A DNA stretch of 64,000 nt from Pseudoips prasinana (GCA_951640165.1 OX621240.1:6646713-6710712), one strand, 5' to 3'; numbered from the stretch's first letter, positions 1-12,655 are shown. Notes: generated by a model not told the origin, from the letters alone. Translations and numbers: made by a program.

Positions 1-1912
1 ATTTCATTGATAATGTATACATATTTGCATATGGATTGGCTCAATCTTGTAAAACCATTTGTAAGGTAGTAGGTAGTGTATTATTGTAATTAATTAAGTA
101 GACCAGAGATGCCACCATTTTGTTAATTAACTAGTAGTGGAAGCTTGTTATTGGCATTTATTTATCAAAATTTGTAACCAATTGTATGAAGCTGTAAACT
201 TCCCAAATAAAATTAAATAAAAATATTTGAAATTAATAAATATCATTAAAATGTTTTACTTGTTACATGGATTAATTCAAAAATAAGGTTTGAGATATAA
301 TGCATTTTAGAATCCCAAACCCAATATATACCAACAGATCTCAATTACTGAGCCTCCACTGACTATCTGCTTGTCTATCAGTGGACTGAATATCATGAAC
401 TGTAGTAGGTAGACAGTTGAATTTTTCAAGTGCACATTTTTGATGCAGCTTTAGGAACAAAAATAATATAAAGTTAAGAATAGAACCTAAAAAGAATAAA
501 AATAATCTTGATGTTACAGAACCTTCATAAACAAGTCAGACACGCACTTGCCCTGATTTTTGTATAAACAATGGGAATTATGTATCTTTATCTTAAATGC
601 AGTTAGAATTTGCAGACTGATTCAAATTTATTTAATGGCAATACAAAGTCCCAAATCCCATACAGGTAACACAAACAGTGGATTAAGGGGATATGAAACT
701 GAATGATGCATAAAACATCAATTTGAAAAATTCAAAAGGAGTTCTTTTAACTTCATTCTTCACACAAGAAAATGTATTAGCCAAACTGGATTTCCTTTTA
801 CTGTTTTGCTTTATGGGTAAATTGTGCTCCTTCAATTTCCTCCACTATTTATATACAAAGTCATCATAATACCAGAATGGATATATGATATTCAATTATT
901 GTTCTTATATTAGAGAGTACAAAAAATAATACCGATTGTGATTGAGATCAATAAATAAAATGTACTGTGATAAATTACCAATAATGAAGTCTGTTGGCAG
1001 AAACAGGCTAGTAGGAAATCTGAGAAATATCACAAGAAGTAGCCATTCCAATAAGTGCCAGCCAAACTACATTAATTCTTATTTTTTATAATAAGTAAAC
1101 AATATTAATTTTTTAGGTCATAAAATGTTGTATGGTGGTACAGAAAATATTTTAATAATTGAAAATATATTGCTTTTATGGAATGACAAAACTCTGGAAA
1201 AAGAAGTAACACACACTCATACTTAATAATAGTTCAAACTAACTATAATAATACATTAATTTAATAAAAACAAATTATTTTATTGAAATATCCAATTAGT
1301 AATAATGCACTCTTCCTCCTCTCTCCTAAATCTGTGCTGTACCCTGCAGGGTCCTCAATTGATCCAAACATTATTATGTCTACCAACTTTTATACATACA
1401 TTGTGGAATGCAATAAAGAATTGAGAAATTCAATTAAATTTAATTATATGATTAATTTTAAAATATGTTTGTATGGGAATAAAATGTTTTAAGTCAGTCT
1501 CCAGTGATTACCAACATAAATAGAGCATAACATCCTCCAAGACTATGACTGATCTTACACAGAATTATAAATTTTCATCTACATTGAAGTACTACAAAAC
1601 AGTGTTTTGCTTTTGAGTCAAGTAGGTACCAAAACAAATATGAACAATAGGCCACCTCAACAAAACCTGACCAAAATGAAGAGCCCTACTGTGACAAAGC
1701 ACACAAACATTGGTGCACAATTTTAAAATTAGTCTGGTTATACTTCAAAAAGCAATAAACAAAATGCAGACGATTATCCAGTTCGCCTACATATTAATAA
1801 TGGAATATAAACTCGGGTACAGGCAAACTCACATTACTTGAAGATCTAGAATACGTTTAAGTTGAAGTTGCTTGAGTGCATCAATAACAAGAAAACAAAC
1901 AATGACACTCAC
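1..1912 (-). other. unkempt intron 2 (partial), AT-rich
   Basis: This stretch lies downstream, on the minus strand, of the second unkempt coding exon. It is AT-rich with only short random ORFs. I looked for the next unkempt exon, which should complete the second CCCH finger, and did not find it. I read the stretch as intron whose continuation lies left of the window. Confidence 0.6.
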
Positions 1913-2284
1913 TCGTCCCCATCCTCACAAATGCCCGAAGTCTCGTTATATTTCGTACAATAGTTGTCTGCGCTGTAGTTGAAAGTCCCATCTCTTTTCC
2001 TGACCGGTCTTCGTCTTCTCTGATTATTGAAGTGCCAATGAAAACAAGTAAAAGGTCTATGTTGTGTACATTTGTGTTGTAAGAAAGACGGACACTGCTC
2101 TACTCGAAACTCCTTTAGATATCTGGAACATAACGTTGTACACTCAGTGCTACGTTTACTATTAGATACCCCACATAAAACACTATTCATTCACACATAT
2201 CACGGGCAAAGAAAAAGGAATTTACTTATAATGATTTGGTTTTTCTGTTTGAGCTGCTAACAAAGGTTTAGATTCCGACGGCAT
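1913..2284 (-). CDS. unk: Unkempt, CCCH zinc-finger RNA-binding protein (first two coding exons; 3' part outside window)
   Basis: Two exons on the minus strand: 2226-2284 (ATG at 2284-2282, 19 codons plus 2 bases) and 1913-2122. The first ends at a GTAAAT donor, the second starts after a TTCCAG acceptor and ends at a GTGAGT donor. They join in frame. The protein starts MPSESKPLL, reaches a HYKYLKEFR block, then a first CCCH finger region (KCTQHRPFTCFHWH), an arginine run and DGTFNYSADNYCTKY, stopping inside the second finger at GDE. These blocks match the N-terminus of animal Unkempt as I remember it. Unkempt binds mRNA through clustered CCCH fingers and controls translation and cell shape or differentiation. 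About 89 residues of a protein of several hundred are visible. Similarity was recognised by eye, not by search. Confidence 0.88.
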
Positions 2285-2345
2285 TTTGGAAAACTATTAT
2301 TGCGCCTCTCGCGTCGCGCAGGGCACGCTCACCGACGACGACCAA
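2285..2345 (-). promoter_or_regulatory. Likely 5' UTR / promoter edge of unkempt
   Basis: Directly upstream of the unkempt ATG the composition changes from AT-rich to a short CpG-containing patch (about 2306-2342). The position fits a transcription start region. No TATA box or initiator can be assigned with confidence. Confidence 0.35.
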
Positions 2346-3074
2346 TTAAAATTCAATATACGATCACGTGATACATATTATTTTAGAAGGGTAAAATAAG
2401 TAAATAAACATTAATTATGGAACTTATGAAAATTCATTTAACAAATATAATTTTAAATGGCCTTGAACTTATACTGGAGTTATCTCTCACGAAGCAACTT
2501 TAATTTCGACAACAAAAAAGTAAGCCCCATAAAATGACAGACAACTGTCAAGTTGGTATGTTTTCTATTTATCTCGCTCTATTCCATCATAAAAATGAAT
2601 GGATTGACAAAGACAAAAAATAGGACAATCATAATACCACATCAACAATAACAACGAAAAAAATGTACTGTGTACATTCATACAAAAAAACGTGATGTTT
2701 GGTATCTATAGAGCTTCTTTAGCCATCGTTATATAGTAAATAATGTCTCCAAGCTATTATAAAACGATACTTTTATGTATCAGTACTGCATAAAATATTG
2801 AGGATTAGTTTTCGTCCTCGGCTTACCCGGGAGCCCAAAAATAATTGTATCTACAATCTACATTTTCCGGGACGAAAATTGTTAGCCTTTGTTCACACGA
2901 ACGTAGAAAGCGTTCGGCGTGAGAAACATCATTTCTAAGTTCTAAGCCCTATACGTTGAAGATAAATTCCACAAAGAATAAATAAATAATAACCATGCAA
3001 GTAATATTTACTAATAATATCAATACTTAATTATTAGGATTTGGTATTATTAATGAATATTACTTGCATTAGAG

Positions 3075-3240
3075 TTACTTGTGTTGCGACTTTAATGGGA
3101 TTGCGCTTGAGCACAATTTCATCTAATGATAAACGAAATTTATATAGCATTACGTGGCGTGGGTCTGCGAATGGTGTAAAGCCGCTATACTCAACGTATG
3201 GCCCGCCGTCAGCATACAACCCGCCGGGCCTTTGTGAATG
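3075..3240. repeat. Dispersed lepidopteran-type repeat fragment
   Basis: The segment around 3090-3135 resembles 9675-9722 (shared pieces such as TTGCGCTTGA followed by ATCATCT/TCATCTAATG-type sequence and GGTAAA/GATAAA). The overlapping short ORFs on both strands are therefore more likely repeat than gene. The second copy is the sequence into which the fold-back element at 9740 inserted. Confidence 0.45.
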
Positions 3241-3281
3241 ACCCATCTGATGTTACAATTAATTTAATTAATTAAGTAACT

Positions 3282-3657
3282 AATACCTTTATGCTTTACA
3301 CCAGCCATACTCAGTCTTTTGATGTGAAACATCTATAGCCGCACGTAAAACAGATTTCTGGCGTGGCGACGCATGCCGTGACGCATGCGCAATCGACTTT
3401 TTATTTTATCATTATGACATATTTAGTTCCTATCACAATATGTTCCTTTCTGCATATTACTTTTACAAAATAATGTCGATGTTTCACATCTGCCAGGCGT
3501 CCCGTGACGGCTCACATTTTTTTTTATAGCGGCTACAAACACATTTCAGTAATGTGGTCGTGGGCCGCAACCAAAAATTATATAGGCCTTATATAAAACG
3601 TTTTGTGGCCGCTATTAAAACAGGTTGAGTATGGCTGGTGTAAAGCATATAGGTATT
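3282..3657. mobile_element. MITE with 32-bp terminal inverted repeats
   Basis: Positions 3282-3313 and the reverse complement of 3626-3657 agree at 31 of 32 bases (core ATGCTTTACACCAGCCATAC). An inner pair, GATGTGAAACATC near 3320 and GATGTTTCACATC near 3478, is also inverted. There is no coding capacity. A target duplication is not clear. It lies between the unkempt and H3.3 promoters. Confidence 0.75.
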
Positions 3658-4968
<1,311 letters not shown>

Positions 4969-7175
4969 ATTTATTTTTAAGTCTTTATTATAAGTTAAAT
5001 GTAATTCAATAGATCTAAAATTCCATAACTTTTTTCTAATGTCTCGTGTTTAATTAGTATAATACCTAACATTGTATTCATTACTTTAAGGATGCAGCAG
5101 AACTGAGTTTTTATTTAATACATACTTATTATGTATTTTTGTTTTGTTATTTGGATACTCATCACTTCACTTTAAAAGATGACTAAGATTCTTATGTACA
5201 TATTGTGAAATTATTTACTGTATGACTCATAATTTCATAATAATTAGAACCATGTTGTTCTGTAATTGATGACCTTCGATCGTACTATACTATTATAAGT
5301 GACATTTTTCACGATAATAAGATTTGGATTCCATTGTGGGTGTTTAAAACCCATATTATCTTATCATATGCAATTATGAGGTGTTAGGGCCTTTGTAAAT
5401 TTTTTTTGAAAATGTGCTTAGTTGTTAGTGGACATTTCCAAAAAATTGTGAAATTCAAATAAGTGGGTATAGCCAGTAAAGTAGAGCTCTCAGTTCTCAG
5501 AGGATTTATTATGCCCAACTGTACCAGATAAACTATATGCATTCATGAAACCCAGATATTATCGCAAATCACTGACCTACTTTGTATATCTTAGTTCCAA
5601 ATGGGCCATCAATTTTCATACACGTAAAAGTTTAGTAGCCAAATAAAATGCTGTTTGAAATCCTATACTTATGCTGCTACTTCAAAAATCGTGCAAGCAA
5701 GAACAGGTCACTAATCTTATTTTATGTAAGTTGTGATCCCTATAAAATTTGGGCCCTCAGTCCTCAATTTCTTTTGTTTTAGTTTTATTACTCATAATAT
5801 ACTTAGTAAACCCGAAATTGTCTCTTATTGTGAAAAAATATGTGTAACTAAATTGATATACGTGAAAAAAATTAAAATACCCTTTATTGTGTAAGAAAAT
5901 CGAGTTTTATTTTTATTCTCTGAATTAGGAAAGAGGGTAACTACAATTTCTTTTAGCTTGCAGCAATTGGTATATTTCTACTATCATCATAATTTTTAGT
6001 AAAGTTTCTTAGATAAGTATCATCATAGCATTTGCAATCACCAATACTCGCATGACCACAAGTGAGACTACACTTAAATAACTAAGTACTTATTAGGTAT
6101 GTATGCCCAAATTTATTTTGGCATATATACTTATACTGTAGTGTCCATAGTTCCGGTACATGGGGGCGAACTTTCACAATTCTCTGTGAAAGTTTATAAA
6201 TACTACCCCTCTCACTCATAAATTAGGATTCCGAATGTCGTCCTTCACTTAGAGAACCACTTTGGTAACAAGGTACTAGAACATGATATAAGGGCGAAAA
6301 GCGAGATAAAAATATGAATTCATTGTTACCAATACGATGGACAGAATATAGAGGGCGACTCTTTCTATCTGTCCATCCTAGAAGTTGCCAGAAGAGAAGA
6401 AATAGTCTTGAAAGGTCCAAATCATACTACCCCCTACTGCTATGCGACGATCGACTACAAATGACTTGCAGGTTCTTTGATTTCATACTCAGCGCGTTCA
6501 CAGGTACCAAGAAAATCTAAAATCCAACTTATATTTTAGACTTAAAGACACACTTCTGTTATGTTTTAATACAGTTTAAGATTGCTAGGTGCCTACTAAT
6601 ATTACAAATGCGAAAGTTAGTGAGTATGGATGTTTCTTACTCTTTCACATTCCCACATTAATAAACTACGAAACGGATTTCGATGAAACGTTGTAGTAGT
6701 GTTATAAACCTGGGTCTCTATTAGGAAAGAGGAAAGGCAAGCCACAAACAAGTTCTTAGCCTCGAGAACTCTAGGTGTACTATTTTATAGATATTTAATT
6801 AAAAATAGTTATCCAAAAACACATTTTGCAGTAAGTCTCCTCATACGTGTAAAAGCACACCAATAGATAGCCACCGCGCACCGTGCACTAAAATTATAAA
6901 GAATTTAAATAATGTTTTGGATGAACTGAATTCCCTACTTGCTGGTAAAATAATGGCTATGCTTTTCAGGCAACAGGGATCACATGGCTTGAATTTATAA
7001 TATTAGGAACTTAGAAGTAGTAGTAAGCATGTCATGTACGAAATGAAGCTAATTTGAAATGAATGATTATGTTCTGGTATATATTTAAATATACTTACCT
7101 ACTCTTAATTGCGTTCAGTAGGTATTTATAATTGTATTTCTTTATATTTTTGTACTCATATTATCTGGAACTTGC
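4969..7175. other. H3.3 3' UTR and intergenic DNA; no gene seen
   Basis: AT-rich sequence follows the H3.3 stop. AATAAA at about 5642 could be a distal poly(A) signal, but the end of the transcript cannot be fixed. The short ORFs at 6223-6520 overlap on opposite strands and have no recognisable features. I see no gene here. Confidence 0.5.
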
Positions 7176-7646
7176 ACTAAGGCCTCCCCCACATTTGGCG
7201 TGCGCGATCCTCGGGCGTGCGAGCTGCACGGACGCAGCGCGCGCGCTGCGCGAGCGTCGAGTGTTGCCGCCGTGTGACGTGCACGCAGCGTGCGCGCAAC
7301 GCGCGCGCGGCGCGCTCGCGACGCTCGAGTCAGTCGAGTCGCGTTCTTGACCTTTCGCCCGCTATCCCCGCCGCCTACTACTGTATCGGTCAGTCGCATG
7401 GTGGACAGTGGTGTGTTGACACGCGTTAAAAATGGAGGCACCGAGTGAAATTAATATCGAAAGCTTAATCCTAGAAACTTGTCTGAAGGGGGTTAAACGC
7501 CAAGGCGAGCGCCGCGCGCGCGTTGCGCCCACGCTGCGTGCACGTCACACGGCGGCAACACTCGACGCTCGCGCAGCGCGCGCGCTGCGTCCGTGCAGCT
7601 CGCACGCCCGAGGATCGCGCACGCCAAATGTGGGGGACGCCTTAGT
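7176..7646. mobile_element. GC-rich MITE with ~145-bp inverted repeats and a MADF-like ORF start inside
   Basis: The left arm (7176 to about 7320) is the inverted copy of the right arm (about 7506 to 7646). It starts ACTAAGGC, then a C-run, then CACATTTGGCGTGCGCGATC. The arms are strongly CpG-rich in an AT-rich neighbourhood. Between the arms, an ORF from 7432 begins MEAPSEINIESLILETC, which resembles the first helix of MADF (Myb/SANT-like) domains and then runs into the right arm. This suggests internal deletion of a transposon encoding a MADF protein, such as a Harbinger/PIF-type element. Target duplication is ambiguous (TAA/TTA at the ends), so the superfamily is inferred. Confidence 0.7.
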
Positions 7647-7773
7647 AATACCTATTGTTGTACTAGTAGGTATATTTGCTACCAGCTAGTAATCGAGAAG
7701 ATGAAGAACACCGAAGAAAATTGAACACTATTTCAGAAATCGAAGTACCTTACCTAATAATGTCCAAATGTTT

Positions 7774-7889
7774 AACAAAATTAATAAAAATACATATGCT
7801 GTCCAAGAAAAGAAATCCACATATTATTAATATAATGCAAATCTGTTTATTTCTTTCCTTGGACAGCATGTTTTTTTATTAATTTTGTT
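7774..7889. mobile_element. Short palindromic MITE (hairpin)
   Basis: AACAAAATTAATAAAAA at 7774 is mirrored as an inverted repeat ending at 7889, with about 40 bp of near-perfect arm on each side (ATGCTGTCCAAG opposite CTTGGACAGCAT). The spacer is about 30 bp. There is no coding capacity. Confidence 0.65.
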
Positions 7890-8928
7890 ATACTTTTTGC
7901 TCCACAACAACTGTAGATTTTATCGACCTGTTTTGAGATACCTATATAAATACAGCCATGTTAGGATAAAATTTATAGACTTCCCATTATCCAGTAACAC
8001 ATTATACTACCTATACAGATGGTCTCTTTATATGTGTAAAATCCGAATTGAAATAGTTGCCATGCACTGAAATTATTGGAGCAACATACTCTACTCTTTC
8101 TTATACCCTGACCGCTTTCAATACTCTTCTGGATATGGAATGTGGTCATTATTTGCATTTCACCTTGGATGCGAGGACAATTTTATTTCTTTAATAAGTA
8201 TGGCTGCAAGATTGTATTATCTTTATTTAGTCTAACTGGCATGCAACCATACTAAAGTAATAAAAAAAAGTAATATTGTAAAATGATTCATTAATCCAAT
8301 TGTATAATCTGCTTCTCAAGACCTTTTTCAGTGTATCTTGCGAAATGAGATCCTTGACAATCAGTTGAGCATGGCTAATTTATAAGGCATTTCAATATAA
8401 TATGTAACAAATAGGAAACTTAAGGTGCACTGTATACCGTTGTATAGTTAAATTGTTCAGTTACATGAACTGAACAAATTAACTCTTTTGATAATAGCAT
8501 AATAGCTTCCACCTCATTTTAAACTCTCATCTTGAGAGTTAAGACCCATGACTTATAAACCTAATCTATGACCAATTAAGGGTTAACCAATACCAGTTTA
8601 TTGAATATTATTGTTCGGTCTCCCAAGTAACTAATTGTCTTTAACTAGTATTAGTTTTTCAATTTTTTTGTGGGTAAGTAAAACAAAAAGAAATATGAAG
8701 TAATAGGTACCTACTGGTAACTGATGTTCTTGTGTGGATAACTTATCCATTTTTTTGAGTATCTTGCATGTTGTTTTGCACATTGTGTAGTTTCATAGGC
8801 ACATTAAGCTCTCATTACATCACTATTAATATTTCACAATGTTTGTTAAATGGAAGAATAAAAGATTTGTATCATAAAACACAACATCTAATCTAGTAAT
8901 AATAAATAATGACTCTCAACTATTACAC
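7890..8928. other. Intergenic DNA and 3' flank of the UQCC4-like gene; no gene seen
   Basis: AT-rich sequence with only short overlapping ORFs. The right end should hold the 3' UTR of the minus-strand gene at 8929. No poly(A) signal was chosen. Confidence 0.4.
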
Positions 8929-9423
8929 TTATTCTACAACAACTTTATTTTCTTCCGCTTCTAATTCTCGGAGTCGTATTTCTATATCTTCAACACTCTT
9001 TCCCTGTTCCTTGTTAAACTTGTAAGACTGCAGTAGTTGTTGCTTCTCTAAACCTTTAATTCTTTCATACAAAGTTTTGTTAAATTCTAGATCGACATCA
9101 TTTTCTTCTCTAAAAACACAGAAGTATATTAAAAACACCGCCACACTTGTGACTACTGAGTAGGGTTGATACCACGGCATGTTTGGATCAATTTTCCTCA
9201 TAACAGGTTTTGTTGTTCTTCTGGCCGCTTCACTCGTCGTAAATTTGATAGGTTCATTCTCGCCAACTTCTAATTTATTACTGTAAAGCCTGCGAAACCT
9301 GTAGGCGGCGGTGTATTTGCTGGAAAAAAATATTATTCTATTATTATTGAGCACCTTTCAGAAGATTATTTAGGAGGCAGAAATTACAATGTACCTCAAA
9401 CTATTACTGATATATCTATACAT
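8929..9423 (-). CDS. CCSMST1/UQCC4-like mitochondrial inner-membrane assembly factor
   Basis: Two exons on the minus strand. A 29-nt first exon (9395-9423, encoding MYRYISNSL) ends TTGAG|GTACAT. A 75-bp intron ends TTTTTTTCCAG. Exon 8929-9319 carries the rest, for a total of 139 residues. I prefer this to the simple ORF starting at 9354 because the open frame upstream of 9320 looks like a polypyrimidine acceptor, and because the spliced start gives an Arg/Ser-type mitochondrial presequence. The middle holds ENEPIKFTTSEA, then PWYQPYSVVTSVAVFLIYF (one transmembrane helix), then CVFREENDVD, followed by a charged coiled tail. Vertebrate CCSMST1 (UQCC4) has the same order: PI-EFSSSKA, PWW, one helix, REE-D. 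That protein is linked to respiratory complex III assembly. Homology is by eye; the mini-exon is inference. Confidence 0.75.
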
Positions 9424-9739
9424 TTTGAGAATTGTGTAGAAGTCCAATATAGATTTCTTACTAAAAAAATAACCAACTCGAATCTGACAGCAAGAGTGTT
9501 TCCGGACTCAATAATTCAAATAGTAGGAGGAAAATTTAATACTTTTAAATATTTGAATAGAACTGGTTTTGTGTAAATCGTTGCTAACTCTATCAGTATT
9601 CCGTACATATACTATAGGAACGACGACATTAAATTGTAAATATTGATGCCCATTATTTGATTTCTTAACTTTTTATGCTTGATGGGTTTGCGCTTGACAA
9701 CGATATCATCTTATGGTAAATGAAGATGTGGACCGAGGG
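9424..9739. other. UQCC4-like gene 5' flank and repeat fragment
   Basis: Promoter side of the minus-strand gene. From about 9671 it becomes a copy of the repeat also seen near 3090, and this is the target of the fold-back element. The last nine bases, GACCGAGGG (9731-9739), are duplicated after that element. Confidence 0.5.
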
Positions 9740-11845
9740 GTGTGCGTCACGATTGCTCCGCCACGTTATCCAAACAGAAAAAGAAATCGCTATATTTTTT
9801 GTCAAAATTAGTCAAAATTGAAAGGAACAAACCAAAACTTTGTCAAAGCAGAAATAAAGAAGTTACAGGGGTTTTAAGTTGGCCGCGCGAACGTAACGTA
9901 CACGATTGCGCGGCCATGGAGATCTCAGTAACTACTTGGGATAGAGAACTCAATCTTTTTGTTAATTAAACATTTCATTTGTCAACAATTGTCGAAAAAA
10001 GAATTATAAGACTAAGATCAATATTTCACGAAACATTCACCTTGGAAGTTATGGCCGCGCAATCGTGCACTTGATGTTTCTTTAATCTCGATTATTTCTT
10101 CAAAACTTAAGATTTCATGCAGTAAAACTGTTACTAGAAGAAAGGTCTTAATATGTCCAAAGTACCGAAATCATTTAATGCCATCAAAGTTCATTTAAAC
10201 TGACGAAATCAAGGCAAAACAAATGTTACGTGGCCGCGCAGTCGTAACGTTACTTTGAACTCTGATATCTCATTATCTATAACTGTTAAGATTTCGGTGT
10301 TTACATCCATTTATTCGTAATATTAACCTAATCAGATTGACATACTAGACAAAAATGTACCTGTTAGGAATAATTGTTGTAGAATTGGCTAAAATAAGAG
10401 TTTAATGCTCTTTCCTTTTTCCGTTCGTCAATCGACTTTTATGTTTTGTTATGTATTGACGAGTTATAATTTTATCAATGAAACAGTAATGGTAATGGCA
10501 ACAGTATTTCTTGAGCTGGAGTTTGGACCATTTACGTAAAATCGATAAAGTAAGTATAATTATTACGAATTCGCTGTGTGTTGGCGGCGTAGAATATCAT
10601 CACCCCATCTCATCCCTTGGGGGGCCTATCGTAGGGGGGAAATCGTCCCGAAGGTAAACCTACCAGAGAACGGGCAGCAGCGTTTTTCTGTGAACTTTGC
10701 GGAGGATTTTGTCCAACAGTGGACGTAATTTGGCTGACATGGTGAAGTATAATGTTTTTACGGTCATAAATTATACGAAATATAACGCGATTGGAACAAT
10801 TTAATGTCCCACATTTGGTTCCTAATTTTCGTTGGTTAGTAATGCTAGAAATATAAATGTACATAATTCAAAATATAAATTTTCTCTCAAAATGAAAATA
10901 AATAAAATTGCTATTCCGCAGGTAGAGTGGGACTTGTATTTTAAAAAAGAAAAGAAAAGTCAGTTCTAAAATCATCACACGTGGCTTTGAGTTCATAATT
11001 GTTATATTACTGCCTATTAACCGAGCACATCTTAAATTCTTTTCTTTTCTTTTGTTTTTCTTTTTAAAAAGACAACGCCCACACTTGGGAATCTAATCCC
11101 TGTGTCGCGGGGTACTTTACAAACATATAATAGATAAATTACTGGAATACAAGCAGCAATCTCGCGTCATGTGGTGAAAACAGAACTAAGTTCCATTTTT
11201 TGGCCTTGTTTTGTATGGCATGATTTGAACATGTGAATAGAAGAAAAGAATATTGTATTGAACTGTCTTATTTTAGCCAATTCTACAACAATTATTCCTA
11301 ATAGGTACATTTTTGTCTAGTAGAGCAAAAGATATCCCCATATTTAACAGAAATTATGGTCACTCTGCTCGAACATTATAAGAGATATCATCATTTTTGA
11401 GATTACACGCGTAGAGAATTGTCCCGAGGTTAAAACGCTATGTCAATCTGATTAGGTTAATATTACGAATAAATGGATGTTCACACCGAAATCTTAACAA
11501 TTATAGATAATGAGATATCAGCGTTCAAAGTAACGTTACGATTGCGCGGCCACGTAACACTTAGTCAACTTAGTCTTATAATTATTTTTTCGACAATTGT
11601 TGACAAAATGAAATGTTTAATTAACAAAAAGATTTAGATCTCTATCCGAAGTAGTTACTGAGATCTCCATGGCCACGCAATCGTGCACGTTACGTTCGCG
11701 CGGCCAACTTAAAACCCCTGTAACTTCTTTATTTCTGCTTTGACAAAGTTTTGGTTTGTTCCTTTCGATTTCGACTAATTTTGACAAAAAAATAGCGATT
11801 TCTTTTTCTGTTTGGATAAAGTGGCGGAGCAATCGTGACGCACAC
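9740..11845. mobile_element. 2.1-kb fold-back DNA transposon, MULE-like, flanked by a 9-bp target duplication
   Basis: GACCGAGGG stands immediately before the element (9731-9739) and immediately after it (11846-11854). The ends are inverted, beginning GTGTGCGTCACGATTGCTCC on each strand. The arms, about 9740-10400 and 11268-11845, remain more than 90% alike over long blocks, interrupted by segments private to one arm. A motif close to ACGATTGCGCGGCCA recurs at about 9895, 10051 (inverted), 10226 (inverted), 11531 and 11667 (inverted); the terminal sequence is a variant of it. The ORFs at 9742-9969 and 11617-11874 are just the two arms read outward-in, so they are not evidence of protein. No transposase is seen, so the element is non-autonomous. 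A 9-bp duplication with long inverted repeats fits Mutator-like elements; Merlin or P-like groups (8-9 bp) are alternatives. Confidence 0.85.
10600..10745 (+). repeat. RTE-type LINE tail fragment inside the fold-back element
   Basis: GGAGGATTTTGTCCAACAGT followed by GGACGTAATTTGGCTGACAT matches the 3' tail of the RTE-like repeat seen better preserved at 17395-17637. It lies in the loop between the two arms, so it is a nested or captured fragment. Confidence 0.55.
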
Positions 11846-12317
11846 GACCGAGGGTGGACCGCGCATACCCACATACCTAATAATTATCTAAAATTAGGCA
11901 TATTTATCGGTGAATATACTACACATGATATTATTAATTAGTGTCCACACACCATGGTTATTCCAACTAATAGTCGCTACCTACACATACGCACTATGTA
12001 CACAAACTGTAAACACCGTGCGTGTAAACAAAAGATAAACAGAATTAAAACATGATGTTGTGTAAAAAATATATTATAAAGTTGTATTATTGCCTATCAT
12101 AAAACAAAACATACAATGTAAATGTACACTTTTTATATAGCAAAATAAACGAGCACGTGGGGCTACCCATGGACACTCGCAACACCAGATGATCCATGAT
12201 ACAAGTGCGTTTCATACCGGATCGCCAACACACATAAATTCCACAGAGTGGCAGTGCGTGGTAAAAAGTATCTTGTGAAAAGCACGGTGGTAGAAGATTT
12301 CTTTCATTTATAAATAA
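11846..12317. other. Intergenic repeat remainder; no gene seen
   Basis: Begins with the second GACCGAGGG copy and the right half of the repeat interrupted by the fold-back element. The rest is AT-rich without recognisable genes. Confidence 0.4.
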
Positions 12318-12655
12318 CTAGTAAAACCGCGGGGCTGTGCCCCGCGGTTTTACTAGTTTTACCCGCGTTAAATTTTATAAACTATCATAGTTCTTCCCTC
12401 GTAGGTGATAGCGTGTTAATATGTAGCCTATATGTTGACCCGACCTCTTAGTAATATTCATGCAAGATTTGAAGTAAATCCATGCAGTACTTTTTGAGTT
12501 TAGCCCGGACATACATACAGACAAACAGACAAAAATTCTAAAAACTATATAGTTGGCTTCGATATTGACTGTAGATCACGCCCTCTGTATCGTTTTAAAA
12601 AAAAATCAATGTACTGTTTTGACTTTCCTACGATTTTATTATATGTAGGTATAGA
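12318..12655 (-). mobile_element. Helitron-like non-autonomous element
   Basis: On the minus strand this would start TC (12655-12654) and end with a GC hairpin and CTAG (12321-12318), the usual Helitron termini. The hairpin is GCCCCGCGG against CCGCGGGGC, here extended to a perfect palindrome through ACTAGTAAAACC (12317-12357). The internal sequence (CATACATACAGACAAACAGA, TGTAGATCACGCCC) recurs at 53151 and 59418. Confidence 0.7.

Noticed and set aside
7142..7441. Overlapping Arg/Ala-rich ORFs on both strands
   Set aside because: They are produced by the CpG-rich inverted arms of the MITE at 7176-7646; low-complexity GC repeats open several frames at once.
9742..9969. 75-codon ORF nearly repeated at 11617-11874 on the other strand, looking like a conserved small protein
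   Set aside because: The two ORFs are the two arms of the same fold-back element. Similarity is explained by the inverted repeat, not by protein constraint.
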